Part shown: positions 44,131-55,934 of the stretch, in pieces | Position numbering within the stretch: the stretch's first letter is position 1 | How the letters are laid out: each line of letters starts with the position of its first letter | Assembly (NCBI GenBank): GCA_029204225.1 | Contig: CM055105.1 | Span: forward strand, 49,671,720 to 49,735,719 | Origin: Diphasiastrum complanatum | Taxonomy: Eukaryota; Streptophyta; Lycopodiopsida; Lycopodiales; Lycopodiaceae | Direction of reading: 5' to 3' | DNA: 64,000 nucleotides | Notes under the pieces: model-generated | Told to the model about the DNA's origin: nothing | Database searches by the model: none | What the model saw: the letters and a program-made list of their open reading frames with translations, nothing else | Program-made: the position numbers and the translations under genes

Positions 44131-44478
44131 GTGAAAGTCCCTAATTTGGAGGTTCGGATGCAAGATCATGTTGAGCGGCTCGACTTCCATGTTATGAATC
44201 TTGATAGAACTTATGTAATCCTAGGATATGACTGGTTTTTTGATAAATCAGATTCGTTGAAAATAGATTTTAAAAACCATACTATTGTATTTAAAGATAA
44301 GTTTGACCAGATAGTCTCTATTTATGGGGAGACTAATGTACTCCCATCACTGATGGTTTCCTCGGCGGAAGTTATGGAAAAACTACATAATTCTAAGTAT
44401 GAGCTTTTTCATCTTGTTTTGAAATCTTGTATGCATTGTGATGTGAATGTGTTAACATGCTTTAACACCAAAAATTAG
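44131..44478 (+). pseudogene. Ty3-type protease C-terminal half, right inner arm
   Basis: 115 open codons matching 41087-41434, with VILGYDWFFDKSDSL and the linker to LKQEFNDVFPK after a stop (44478-44540). No reverse transcriptase follows. Confidence 0.75.
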
Positions 44479-45092
44479 CATCAAGAACAACTTTTAATGC
44501 AAGATTTAAAACAAGAGTTCAATGATGTTTTTCCTAAATAGCTAAGATTTTATGAGCTACATACTTCTAATTATATTGCAGTCCGTGGTTAGAACATAAT
44601 CAAATTTTTCTAAAAATGAAATCTTTGAAATGTTTTAGAAAAGAGCAAGAACATAAAGATAGATTTTCAATTTCAAAATTGCAGAAAACATCAAACAGAA
44701 AGTACCATTCACTTTTGATGTTAGGTAAGTATGACCAAGCAAACACAATATTATGAAAGGACTTGTGTATATAAGGCCAAAGATTGTAATAAAATACGAG
44801 TGTAAAAGTGTCTCGCATGAATGGTCTCAAACATTCTATTACAGTAGCGTAAATGTAAAAATATCTTAACCTTGTCCTTGCGCGTGCTGAGCTGTAGTCG
44901 ATCCACCGTATTCCTAGTGAGAGTTCTTCTATGCAGATCCTCGTCATCCTGCGAGCTAGTTAATACCTATAAAAGTTCAGTCTTTTAGCCAGTAAGTCTT
45001 CTTTTGCAACACTGCCTTGTCCTTTCTTTCCTTTATATCATGTATACTTCTTTCTTTTTCCCATATTTTGTCCAAAAACCACCGAACTAGGG
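44479..45092. repeat. Ty3-linked flank, inner right arm
   Basis: Mate of 40474-41086, also related to 22093-22706 and 18908-19520. Decayed linker, then a CT-rich stretch before the MFRLKEP frame. No clear gene. Confidence 0.4.
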
Positions 45093-45290
45093 TTGTTTAG
45101 GTTTAAAAAACCAGGCCTTTCATTTGAATTTTGGAAGAATTTACCTTGGACAGTGAAAAAACGTGGTCTTTTGAGGAGGCGTTCAATCTCTCTGATGTTT
45201 TCAGCATCTCCTAAGTTGGCAAGGAGTTTAGCAGAAGGGTTTGCAGCAAATCAGTCATGTGCTGGCATAAAAGGAGAAAACTATGTGTGA
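45093..45290 (+). CDS. Small MFRLKEP-type frame, 65 residues, inner right arm
   Basis: Begins MFRFKKPGLSFEFWKNLPWT and ends GIKGENYV. Open like the other copies, unrecognised. Confidence 0.3.
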   Translation: MFRFKKPGLSFEFWKNLPWTVKKRGLLRRRSISLMFSASPKLARSLAEGFAANQSCAGIKGENYV

Positions 45291-45781
45291 CTTGACAACA
45301 TCTCTGGCGAGCTTGTGTAGCCAAAGAAAAAAGCGATTCATCTAATTTTGGAAGGATGCACCAGGGAAGAATTTACTAAGATTGTTCATCATGAAACACG
45401 ATGATCCCAAAAAAAAGAAATGACATGGAGACCCATTTTTTTTAGTTTTATAAAAAAAATACCCATATTTAAAATGCTTCATTTAAAGATATTGTAATAC
45501 TAAAAAAAATGTTGTATTTTGCAAGAAAATTAATCAAGCTACTAAAATTTTGTTAATAGATTTTTATTTATAATTGCACATTAGCTTATATGAAATGATA
45601 ATACTATTCAAAATAAAATCATTGGACACAACCATTAGAATAACTAAAAAAAAACTTTCTGCTTATTAAAACAAAAGTTTTTAATTTTTTAAAAAAAATT
45701 TAAAAGTGTTTTTAATTACAATTCTTGTATCAAGAAAAATATTTTTTAAATTATGACCTAACTTGAACCAAAAGGAATCAT
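45291..45781. other. AT-rich spacer module, inner right arm
   Basis: Mate of 39800-40275. No gene. Confidence 0.5.
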
Positions 45782-47282
45782 ATGCACATAAATATGTCTC
45801 TTCAAATCATTCCTACAAGATCAGTTGAATCATCATGTAATAATCATCGTTTTCACATCCTATCAGAGCAACATTGCTCCAAAGTTTTCCACAAATTTTT
45901 AGTATCCATACACTGCCGAGCAATACTCTACATACACTGCTCAGAGAGCCTAGCCTCCATGCTCTGCAATCACTGTGGACCGAGTCGAGCGTCCATACTC
46001 TGCATTCACTGTGGACTGAGCTAAGCGTCCATACTCTGCATACAAAGTTGACTGAGCCGAGTCCATCCAAAGACGACCGATCCGAAGCCCTCCACAGTCG
46101 ACCGAGCCGAGACTCCACTTGTCTGTTACCGGAGCCGAACCTTCAACAGAGTCATCAGCCCAGTCCAGAATCTGTCTGTCACAACATCTTTCGGTTCTGA
46201 TGACCCAACTCAAGACAGAATTGACATGACCATGGAAAGCCTCGATATCTCTGAGATGAACACTTGGTACCAGGAGGCACACTAGTTCCTGAGCCACATA
46301 GAGTTCCAACTTTCTCTTTTGATCAGTGGCTAGCAGAGCCCGTTTCGATTGCATATTGCTTATAACCACACCGACAGATTTTCCAGTTCATGTTACCTCC
46401 TCACAAAAATTTTGTTTATATTATCCCTATTTCTGAAGCTGACCTCAATACGTTTGGCTTCCCTAGGGGACCAAACACAGTCAGTAGGACCCTCAAAAAG
46501 ATTGAATCCACAACATACTTCAAATACATAGACCCCTCAGTAGACAAATGGGAAAAATAAGATGGTTACCTTATCGAGGTCATAAATGATAAGCCCTGAG
46601 CTGCTCCGTGCACCTATCTAACGAAATAGACATAGGGCTATAGGTCCAAGATCACGCGTATCCCAATGAAACTATTCCACATGATGGTTGATTCTAAACT
46701 ACACGATCAGAACCTTTATGATTGGGCTCAGTTTGCTTCCAACTGCCTCCATGAGTATATCAAGAACAAGCAAACCTCCAGTTATTGGGCTATCTTCTGA
46801 TAGATGTCACTTTGCAACAGTTGAGCCACTGACCTCGATTTTGAGACCACTTGATGCTAGCAGATAAAAGCTTGGGAGACTCCCTCAGAACCGGCCAAGA
46901 ATACCAACTCTACTTCCAGGCCTATTGCAACAGATTCCACGCAAGCGGCTTCTCAAAAGAGAAAGAGTTCCTTCTCTCCACAAGGACCAACTGCAAAGCA
47001 CCAAACGGTCGACCTAGTGAAGCTTACATCGAGAAAGACACCCATGTACTCTATGTCACAGACGAAGGATCGATACAAGCGAAGCGTCATGCTTCATCAG
47101 ATGAAATAGACTCAAATGATATGGAGTTTACATTCAAGGAGTTCCATGGCCCAAAAGGGCTATCTAAGAAATGCCACGTAAGAGAGAGAAAATCGTCGAA
47201 TTTTAAAACTCCGACCAAGTTTTTGGTCTGCCTGCACAACTCCGATGACTTGACCTCACTAGTAACGTATGTAGTTAACTAG
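45782..47282 (+). pseudogene. Unknown composite-unit protein, inner right arm
   Basis: 36-bp array at about 45900-46050, SSDDPTQDRIDMTMESLDIS at about 46195-46255, then DLNTFGFPRGPNTVSRTLKK (46440), a stop near 46558 in WEK-stop, IEVINDKP, a stop where CALxELLR-equivalent changed (46599), and LADKSLGDSLRTGQEYQLYF to LVTYVVN (46851-47282), 143 codons open with the longer C-terminus. Mate of 38281-39690. At least three stops separate the parts, so it is not functional as one protein. Confidence 0.45.
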
Positions 47283-47285
47283 AAG

Positions 47286-47747
47286 TTGGGTAGCCGTAAC
47301 GCGTGGGGTCCATACTTCAAGATTCTATTTTCTACCACTAACCAACATGAATTCTCATGTAAATGCAAATCGTATTGCACATCAAAGTTTTCTTTCCATC
47401 TACTAAAGCGTTCACATCAAAGAAAAACAGTCTTATCGATCTGCAAATCATGGCAAGAAACTTTGAATATTTTGGATCACAATGAGCGCCAACGTGAATC
47501 TAACTTTTTGAAATTCAGAAAATATGGAGTGTGTTGGATCAAATGGAGTGGCAAGGTTATCTCGAACTTTTGCAATTCAAAAATTTGCAGTTTCAACACA
47601 CATCTATTGAAAAAATATTTTGCTTATTTTGCTCATAACTGCAAAGCTTTGATTTTGGATATAAAGCAAGAAACATGGAGTGTGATGGATCAAAAAGAGC
47701 GCCAAGGTTATTTCAAACTTTTACAATTATTATTTTTCTATAATTAA
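47286..47747 (+). pseudogene. ERQG-repeat region, inner right arm
   Basis: The longest open version (153 codons) runs through NILDHNERQRESNFLKFRKY, then GVCWIKWSGKVISNFCNSKI, ILDIKQETWSVMDQKERQGY. In one phase the repeats spell D-x-x-E-R-Q-G/R. The original phase must have shifted at least once. Unrecognised. Confidence 0.4.
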
Positions 47748-47818
47748 GACGAGCTTTAATAGCTTACAAGATATATATTAAGTGGGTTTTCTACTAGATT
47801 AATCTATCGATTATTAAG

Positions 47819-48725
47819 ATGTCTAAATATCATCTCCATATTGATCTTCCCACAGAATATGCTCCACTGTCAAGAAAAAATCTGAAAGGATCCACCTTAC
47901 CATCTCACCAAAGGACGAAAGACAGGAAACATTGGCATCTATGGGTTGAAGGATGTTTGTATCCAATCGATCCAAGCTCAATGCAACATCCAAATTTTAG
48001 ATCGGTCACACAACTCATACTATTTTTGTGTGAAGAACACAATAGTCTATTGGGTTATTGTGAAAGATTGAAAAGTTATGGCATTAGTTATTCAATGAAA
48101 AAAATCCACCGTTTGGAAAATATGTTGAATGGTTTGCTTACTGACTACCGAGAAAAAGAAACTTTTTTTTGCAAACAAAAGAAGAAAATGAAATCTTGAA
48201 GATAGATAATTCTCGTTTGCAAGATATTATATTAAACCTCAACCAAGAAACTGACAATATGAAACTAATTGTACAAACATTGTGTACCTCATATTGTCAA
48301 ATAAATGTAGAAGTAAACACATTATGGAAGAAAATACTGAACAATAAGCGAAAAAGGGTTATTTTAAAAAGTATTGACGAGCTCTCAACAAGTGGGGGTC
48401 AACGAAAAAAAAGAATATATGCTTTCAAGTAGGATTATGTTTTAAACTATTCATGTGTTTTGTTTCATCTAGCACATCAATGGTTGTGAATTGTTTTTTT
48501 CTAAATCTTATTTTTATTTTACAGAGCAGCTTTAGTCACCAATGAAAATCCGAAAGACAAGGACATGATTGGAAAGTCTTTGAGTGCAGTACTTACAGCC
48601 AAGTCAACGACGAGTCTACTTGGAAATCAACGATATTCTCGGATCGAGCCCAAGATTGCAGAGGCCCTTATGGGCGAAGTCGGCAAGATCATTGACCGAA
48701 AATTGATAAAAGGTGTATGCTATTG
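47819..48725 (+). pseudogene. Intron-containing coiled-coil gene fragment, copy 2 (better preserved)
   Basis: Starts MSKYHLHIDLPTEYAPLSRK and runs open for 126 codons (to 48199) through FRSVTQLILFLCEEHNSLLG and ENMLNGLLTDYREKETFF. The next phase (48169-48432) has the coiled coil EENEILKIDNSRLQDIILNL and LSTSGGQRKKRIYAF. The phase change falls at a run of eight T (48163-48170), present in both copies. A plausible intron (donor near 48430, acceptor TTTTATTTTACAG at about 48525) leads in phase to an exon with KDKDMIGKSLSAVLTAKSTT, SRIEPKIAEALMGEVGKIID, ending at AAAAGGTGTATGC, which could be another donor. I do not recognise the family. Confidence 0.5.
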
Positions 48726-48729
48726 ATAA

Positions 48730-48826
48730 AGTTGTATTACATGCCATAGATCTGACTTGTTGTTGGATCGACGAGTGTACGGCTTGGGTTTTATTGGTTT
48801 TAGCTATATAAATGTTGTTTGATCAG
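48730..48826. repeat. Inner limit of the outer palindrome, right arm
   Basis: Homology to the left arm starts just after 48730 (AAAGTTGTATTACATGCC against 31172 and below) and includes TAGCTATATAAATGTTGTTT. The CACGTG array that lies beyond this point in the left copies is absent here. Confidence 0.7.
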
Positions 48827-49141
48827 TTAAAACATTTCGCTAAGTTTTGGATTTTCACTCCCTGTAGCTCTTGGTGTGTGAACCAAATGCCATTCCACCT
48901 TAAAATCACCTATTCTAGGAACATTGAGTGGTGTGTCGCTCATATGATTCTTAATTATCTCTGGATATTCTGTTTTACTAAAAATCCAAAATAGAATTTC
49001 ATGATCTTCTTTAAAACCTGTTTGAAATTGTTTCCTGTCTTTCGTCCTTTGGTGAGCTTGTAAGGTGGATCCTTTCAGATTTTTTCTCGACAGTGGAGCA
49101 TATTCTGTGGGAAGATCAATATGGAGATGATATTTAGACAT
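48827..49141 (-). CDS. Unrecognised 104-residue MSKYHLHIDLP frame, intact
   Basis: Starts MSKYHLHIDLPTEYAPLSRK, continues QFQTGFKEDHEILFWIFSKT, EYPEIIKNHMSDTPLNVPRI, GDFKVEWHLVHTPRATGSEN and ends PKLSEMF. It shares its first ~40 residues with the frame at 47819 but then differs, so two gene versions share an N-terminus. Three related copies (2679-2991, 30760-31073 and the partial one at 63843-64000) are frameshifted or cut. It lies on the minus strand, head to head with the 47819 copy. Probably a surviving fragment of an element gene. Confidence 0.4.
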   Translation of the reverse strand: MSKYHLHIDLPTEYAPLSRKNLKGSTLQAHQRTKDRKQFQTGFKEDHEILFWIFSKTEYPEIIKNHMSDTPLNVPRIGDFKVEWHLVHTPRATGSENPKLSEMF

Positions 49142-49690
49142 CTTAATAATCGATAGATTAATCTAGTAGAAAACCAACTTGTTATATATCTTGTAAGCTA
49201 TTAAAACTCGTCTTAGTTATAAAAAAAAAATTAATTAGAAAAGTTTGAAATGACCTTGGCGCTCTTTTTGATCCATCACACTCCAAGTTTCTTGCTTTAT
49301 ATGCAAAATCAAAGCTTTGTAGTTACGAGCAAAATAAGCAAAATATGTTTTCAATAGATGTGTGTTGAAATTGCAAATTTCTGAATTGCAAAACTTTGAA
49401 ATAACCTTGCCGTTCCATTTGATCCAACACACTCCGTATTTTCTGAATTTCAAGATTCACGTCGGCGCTCATTGTGATCCAAAATATTTAAAGTTTCTTG
49501 CCATGATTTTCAGATCGATAAGACTGGTTTTCTTTGATGTAAACACTTTCAGTAGTTGGAAATAAAACTTTGATGTGCAATACGATTTTCATTTACATGA
49601 GAAGTTATGTTAGTTAATGGTAGAAAATAGAATCTTGAAGTATGGACCCCACGCGTTGCGGCTATCCAACTTCTAGTTAACTACATACGT
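49142..49690 (-). pseudogene. ERQG-repeat region, outer right arm
   Basis: Minus-strand mate of 30237-30720. Open for 72 codons (49235-49453) as YGVCWIKWNGKVISKFCNSE, with ERQG motifs in a second phase. Confidence 0.4.
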
Positions 49691-51141
49691 TACTAGTGAG
49701 GTCAAGCTCCATATCATCTGATGAAGCATGACGCTTCACTCATATCTTAGTCCTTTGCCTGGATTGTTGTGTTGGTGGTGGTTGGACCAGTGTGGTGGTG
49801 TCTTCATGTTGAGCAAAAGACTCTTCAGCAGAATGATTCTTCGTCTGTGGCATAGAGGACATGGGTGTCTTTCTCGATGTAAGCTTCACTAGGCCGACCA
49901 TTTGGTGCTTTGCAGTTGGCCCTTGTGGAGAGAAGAAACTCTTTCTCTTTTGAGAAGCCGCTTGCGTGGAATCTGTTGCAATAGGCCTGGAAGTAGAGTT
50001 GGTATTCTTGGCTGGTTCTGAGGGAGTCTCCCAAGCTTTTCTCTGCTAGCATCAAGTGGTCTCGAACTCGAAGTCGGTGGCTCAACTGCTATAGTGACAT
50101 CTATCATAAGATAGCCCAATAACTGGAGGTTTGCTTGTTCTTGATATAGTCATGGAGGCAGTTGGAAGCAAACTGGGCCCAGTCATAAAGGTTCTGATCG
50201 TGTAGTCTAGAATCAACCATCATGTGGAATAGTTTCATAGGGATACGCATGATCTTGGACCTATAGCACTATGTATATTTCGTTAGATAGGCGCATGGAG
50301 CAGCTAAGGGCTTATCATTTATGACCTCGATACGGTAACCATCTTCTTTTTTCCAATTGTCCACTGAGGGGTCCATGTATTTGAAGTATGTTGTGGATTC
50401 AATCTTTTTGAGGGACCTGCTGACTGTGTTTGGTCCCCTAGGGAAGCCAAATGTATTGAGGTCAGCTCCAGAAATAGGGATAATATAAACAGAATTTTGG
50501 TTAGGAGGTAACATGAACTGGAAAATCTGTCGGTGTGGTTATAAGCAATATGCAATGGAAATGGGCTCTGATAGCCACTGAAAAGAGGAAGTTGGAACTC
50601 TATGTGGCTCAGGAACTAGTGTGCCTCCTGGTACCAAGTGTTTATCTCAGAGATATTGAGGCTTTCCATGGTGATGTCAATTATGTCTTGAGTTGGGTCA
50701 TCAGAACTGGAAGATGTTGTGGCAGACATGTTTTGGACTCGGCTGATGACTCTGTTGAAGGTTCGGCTCTGGTAACAGACAAGTGGAGTCTCGGCTCGAT
50801 CGACTATGGAGGGCTTTGGATCGGTCGACTTTTGATGGACTTGGCTCAGTCAACTTTGTATGCAGAGTATGGACGCTCAATTCGTTCCATAGCGAATGCA
50901 GAGTATGTACGCTCAGCTCGGTCCACGGTGATTGTAGAGTATGGGGGCGCGGCTCTATGAGCAGTGTATGTAGAGTATTGCTCGGTAGTGTATGGAGACT
51001 AGAAATTTGTGGAAAAATTTGGAGCAATGTCGCTCTGATAGGATGTGGAAACGATGATGTTTCTTCATGATAATGTACTAGTAGAGAGATTTCAACCCAA
51101 ATCAGTGTTGAATGTGTGGTTTTGACAAGCTCCAGTAGCAC
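49691..51141 (-). pseudogene. Unknown composite-unit protein, outer right arm
   Basis: Minus strand: the 36-bp array (50845-51000 on plus), the DPTQDIIDIT segment at about 50690, then the best preserved second part, 50269-50514: LPPNQNSVYIIPISGADLNT, FGFPRGPNTVSRSLKKIEST, KDGYRIEVINDKPLAAPCAY. A stop follows after LTKYT (50269). The third part is open at 49825-50085 (SHRLRVRDHLMLAEKSLGDS to DEESFC). Mate of 28481-30236. Confidence 0.45.
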
Positions 51142-52745
51142 TACCCCTCAGCATTCTCATGCTAGATGTGACGATTTTTGTGCAATGTAGCAAGTCTTGG
51201 GAGCTTAGGATTTTTGAAAATGGATGATGATGGCACTCTAGATCTGTGGTGGATGTATGTAGATGGTGTCCAAGGTTGCGAAGGAGTAATCAAGCACGGT
51301 CGTAGCGAATGATAGATTGCCACTAAAAGATGGAAAATCGATCCTTTGAAGCTATAGCTTTTCAAAGCTTCTGAATTCCATTTCCATGCTTGAAGAAGGA
51401 AGTACCAGCATCAAATCTTCTCCCATCAGAGTTTGTTTTCATTTCCTAAGAAGCATGCATGGCAGCACGACAGTAAACCGTGATATTGTGAATTTTTGTA
51501 ATGTTCTGCAACATTTGCTTACATACATAGCTACACCAAATGAGAAAATTAAGGACCTAGATTCTTAAAGAGTTTTATGAGGTTGAAGTTCTAGTTTTTC
51601 TACAAATCGACTTCCTCTGAAAGTTTCTTTTTGGCGGAAATGATGCTATTATACCAAGTGTAGGCTAATTTATAATGGCAAAGATCGAGTTCACAGCTCA
51701 CCATGATTATGATCATTTGCAAGTAGCCTATTATAAGCAAATTGTGCTGCACTTTCGTGTTATCTTAGCACATTTGAATGTAGCTTGTGATATTATTGGT
51801 TCGATATTCTAGTAGCTTTTTTGCACCATTTAAGGTAAGAGAAAGAGAGCACAATCAGATAATGATGCAATAGGTTCCAGAAAAATGTAAATCTGTTGTT
51901 CCGGTATGTCCAATTTCTAGGAATTTGGGCATGAAGACAATCCAGTTCGAATCATGCACAGAAAAATTGATGAGTGTTTGCCATCTTGTTTGCATGTATG
52001 TGATGATTTTTGTTGTTTAATTATATCGATGTCGATTGAAACTATGATAGCAATATTAAAAGTTCAACTTATATTAAAAGTTTTTTTTCAACTTATCTTG
52101 GGGCAAGTTCACAAATAGCAAGGTAACAAATTGGGACTTGGTAAGAACTCACTCCAAATGACTTTTTGAGCTTCATTAACTTGTTCTCATGAATTTATCA
52201 CTGTGTCTAACTTGCCATATACTAGTTTTATAAGTATTTGCTTGATCATTTACTCTTAAATGCACCATAATGGTACCCCCCTTTGCATGTGCCATAGTCC
52301 TAGAGCTCTAAAATTAACAATGTATACACATGTATGGAAGTTTTCAAGGCATACTGATGTTTTTGAATCCACTTGTCTTTAAGCTTAAACATGTTCTTTG
52401 TAGTTCCTGAAGAAGTCTTGAAAGTTTGAAGCTTGTGTGTTAAGCCAAGTGTTGTTGTAGTTCATTGTAGATGCTTGGAGTTGATTATTGGCCAACTCCA
52501 AGGACATAGCCTTGAAAAAATTTGTCTAGGCCCCTTCATTTTTTAACGCTTGCTTCTTGTACAATTAAATTACCTTCCAATTTTTTCAAGCCTATTTGTG
52601 GTAAAGTGTCTCACATCTCTATGGAACATATTCACAAAAGTGAATCACTTTCTGCCACGTGATGATAGTGATACATTGTGCACTAGGGAATCACATTGTT
52701 GATAAGTTGGATTCACATTTACATCATGAAGCAAATAGTCTTGTA
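51142..52745 (-). repeat. Composite-unit leader, outer right arm, with altered TATA box
   Basis: Inverted copy of 27171-28740. The TATA box is changed to TATAATAG (rc near 51648-51655). No gene seen. Confidence 0.6.
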
Positions 52746-53313
52746 AGTTTCGTGTTCAAGTGGATCGGAAGCTCACTCCAATGGATGTTGAGATTAATAT
52801 ATCATGCTATCTCTAGCCTAATAGCCACACACTAGACGTTTGGATCCGGAAAATATTCACACAAAGGGACACAGGTCTATCACGTAGGTCTGCCACGTAA
52901 TTTTCAATCAATCAAAAGGAAGGTAGATCCTTATCTTTGGTACTGTAATAGTTAGTTCTTTGACTTATTGAGATCTTAGAAATTAAATTTTAGGGTCAGC
53001 CCAAAGTTTTTGACAAGTGCTCATCAAGTGAATGCAATTCTAGTCAAGATTGTGTTCAATTTTGCTTGATTTGTGATATAGTTTGGATTGATTAATGCTT
53101 GATGATTCAACTGATCTTGTAGGAATTATTTGAAGAGGCATATTTATGTGCATATGATTCCTTTTGGTTCAGGTTAGGTGAATCCTATATCCTTGTGAAG
53201 TCGAGATCAAGGAGGAGGCAGTTCTACATCCAATTTTTATGTAAATTCAAGCTAGTTTCCATTCTTGTTAACATTAATAGATATGATTTGGCTTAAGATC
53301 GGGTAGGATCTTA
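52746..53313 (+). repeat. Copia B upstream flank, right arm
   Basis: Mirror of 26540-27160. The sequence TTTGGTACTGTAATAGTTAG (52939) may be a decayed primer binding site but matches the consensus only in its first five bases. No gene seen. Confidence 0.35.
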
Positions 53314-54290
53314 TTGAGAGGTCAAGTTTTGAGCTTTATAAAGTCCCTAGGTAGTGGGATATCTAGTCTTTTAATCATTTCTATTTTGCATCTATTCAAG
53401 AAGAAGCAAACTCAAAGTCCAGCAAATCTTGGTCAAGAGGAAGAGGAGAGCTCTCATGAAGATTTTGTCATGATGCCAAGTTTCTCTTCTTCAAGCATAA
53501 GAGGTGAAGACCCTTGCTGGATAGATAGTGGGGCTAGCTCCCACATGACAAATAAGAGGGAGTATTTTTCAACCTTATCTACCTATGAAGGACCTATCAA
53601 GTCAATTTTTACAGCAAATAATTATGCTTGTAAGATAGAAGAAATAGGATCCATACCTTTATGCTTGGGATTTTCAAGAAAAATCAAGATTGATGGAGTA
53701 CTGTACATTTCTAGTATCACTAAGAACTTGCTTAGTGTAGGACAATTGCTTGACAATGGTTTGATTGCGGAGTTCGCCACAAATACAGTAACATTGAGAA
53801 GGATGGGAAGATCATTGCTAAAGGCATAAGGTTTGGAAGATTGTTCAAACTATATGCCTATGTGGATGCTAATATTGTGATGCTAGCCAGGGAGACCAAG
53901 CTATCCAACCATATTCTACAGCACAAAAGACTTGGCCACATCAACTCAGAATCCATGTAGATCATGTGCGAGGAGGAGCCTGCCTCAGGACTTCCAAGAT
54001 CCTTAGCAAAGTTTATATGATGTTTCAACTCTCTACAATGACAACATTTCAGTCCAACACCTTGCAACCAACCCAATCTTCCATGCAAGACCAAAACATA
54101 TCAAGATCTCTCATCATTTTGTGTCAGAGGAGGTGCAATCTAAGGAGATATCTTTGGAGCATGTGGCAAGTAGTGAATGTGTTGCTGATATCCTCACTAA
54201 ACCACTTCAAAGAGCTGGATTTGTGAAGTTAAGGTCAGCCCTAGTGTTGATAGGAATTCTATGTTATCTTCAAACTAGTTGTGAGGAGGA
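53314..54290 (+). mobile_element. Copia family B deletion derivative, right-arm copy
   Basis: Frame 53314-53829 has the end of the knuckle linker (KKKQTQSPANLGQEEEESSH), the protease site CWIDSGASSHMTNKREYF (Trp to Cys upstream), KIKIDGVLYISSITKNLLSV and DNGLIAEFATNT before a frameshift. HKRLGHINS-type sequence follows at about 53925, then the same internal deletion as at 25622-26540 and the RNase H C-terminus (ECVADILTKPLQRA, about 54170-54220), ending at a GAGGAGGAG purine tract (54281-54289). Confidence 0.85.
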
Positions 54291-54930
54291 GTGTTAAATT
54301 TACACAAGCTAGTTTGCATAAATTCCACTTGTAAATGACTTTGAGGCCATGATGTGGGATGTCACACGTGCCAAAAGCATATGATACCTTATTCTAAGTC
54401 AAATTATTAACCTAGCTTTGCAATGGTACCTTTGGAATGTGTCCAAAGAGTGCATGGATAGGGTAGAGAAAAAGTAGGAGCTTAAAATAGCAATTTTTGC
54501 ATTGTTTTTGGATCTCAAGGTATCGACCCTAAATAGGGTGGATCAAGTGGATCTTTAGGTTGGATGTTAGGGTTAGGTTGTGATGATTACATAGAAGCCG
54601 TAATACGGTCAAATTCGAGCTCCACATGTATAAATATGTGATGGTATTTCCATCCAATTATGAGCAAAATTGAGATTTTCCTTCTTGACTAGTTTAAGTC
54701 TATGATTTGACTGATGAATGCTATTGGCTTATGATTTTTTATGATCATTGAATGAGATTGGAGCTGCAGGTATAGTATGCAGGCAACAGCAAGCCGTACA
54801 TCCACATGTGTGAAGAGTTTTGGAGATAATTCATGGAGTTCAAGCCAAGATAAACTAGAAATCAATGCATTGATTAGTAATCTAGCTTCTAGATCTTGTT
54901 TGGATTTTAAGTAGGTGTTTTCTCCATCAT
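54291..54930 (+). repeat. Probable 3' LTR of Copia family B, right-arm copy (end uncertain)
   Basis: Begins TGTTAAATTTACACAAGC directly after the purine tract and contains TATAAATATG at 54629-54638. A terminal CA end cannot be fixed from this window. It is followed by about 200 bp without recognised features (to 55150). Confidence 0.4.
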
Positions 54931-55149
54931 TTCTAGTATCAAATGAGTTTATTTTGCTGTATTTTTATCAAAAAGAACCCCAACCTCCTGCTAGTGGAAA
55001 AGTGGGTGATAAAGGGGAGTTTGCTGATGTCCTAGTTCAGGATAAATGTGGTTACAGTTGTCAAGGAAATTGTGGAAGAGGTGCCAATTGACACTGCAAT
55101 GGCTCCTTCAAAAAAACAAAAAAATGTAAATGATCTTGATGATTTCTGG

Positions 55150-55934
55150 GAGTAATAAATTCTCTTTTATTTTAGAAAACAATTACGTTTATATTTCTTG
55201 AAATATTGTGTATTGAAATCTTTTTGATTAATTTAATGTTTTTAGATTTGTTTGTATTAAAAACATAGATTTAGCAGTTTTTTAATGATTTAAATATTAG
55301 CAAAACTAAAATTGCAACGAACTGTCAGGTTTTTAATATTTTATTTTTTCGTTGTGTTTTTATAAGAAGTTTTTAGAAATAATTTCATTTGCAATCATTT
55401 AATGTTTAAATATAAGTAAAGATTTAAATACTGATTAAAATTTTGTCATAATTTGAAAAATATTTTTCTTGATACAAGAATTGTAATTTAAAACACTGAA
55501 AATTTTTAAAATAACATTGAAAACTTTTGTTTTAATAAGCAAAAAGGTTTTTTTTAGTTATTCTAATGGTTGTGTCCAATGGTTTTATTTTGAATAGTAT
55601 TATTATTTCATATAAGCTAATTTGCAATTATTAACAAAAATCTATTAACAAAATTTTAGTAGGTTGATTAATTTTCTTGCAAAATACAACATTTTTTTTT
55701 GCATTACAATATCTTTATTTGAAGCGTTATAAATATGGATATTTTTTTTATAAAATTAAAAAAAAAAAGACAGAAAAAAAATGGGTCTCCATGTCATTTC
55801 TTTTTTTTTTTGGGTCATCGTGTTTCATGATGAACAATCTTAGTAAATTCTTCCCTGGTGCATTCTTCCAAAATCAAATGAATGGCTTTTTTCTTTGGCT
55901 ACACAAGCTCGCCAGAGATGTTGTCAAGTCACAC
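55150..55934. other. AT-rich spacer module, right arm
   Basis: Inverted copy of the spacer at 24110-24770 and 19850-20460. No gene. Confidence 0.6.

Larger units (their letters stand above)
44020..47963. repeat. Inner palindrome, right arm
   Basis: Mate of 37603-41546, separated by 2473 bp. The arms share length to within a few bases and differ by scattered substitutions. Unlike the left side, this copy continues without a Copia insertion from 43557 through 48725 and so preserves the pre-insertion order of the Ty3-type and composite modules. Confidence 0.92.
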
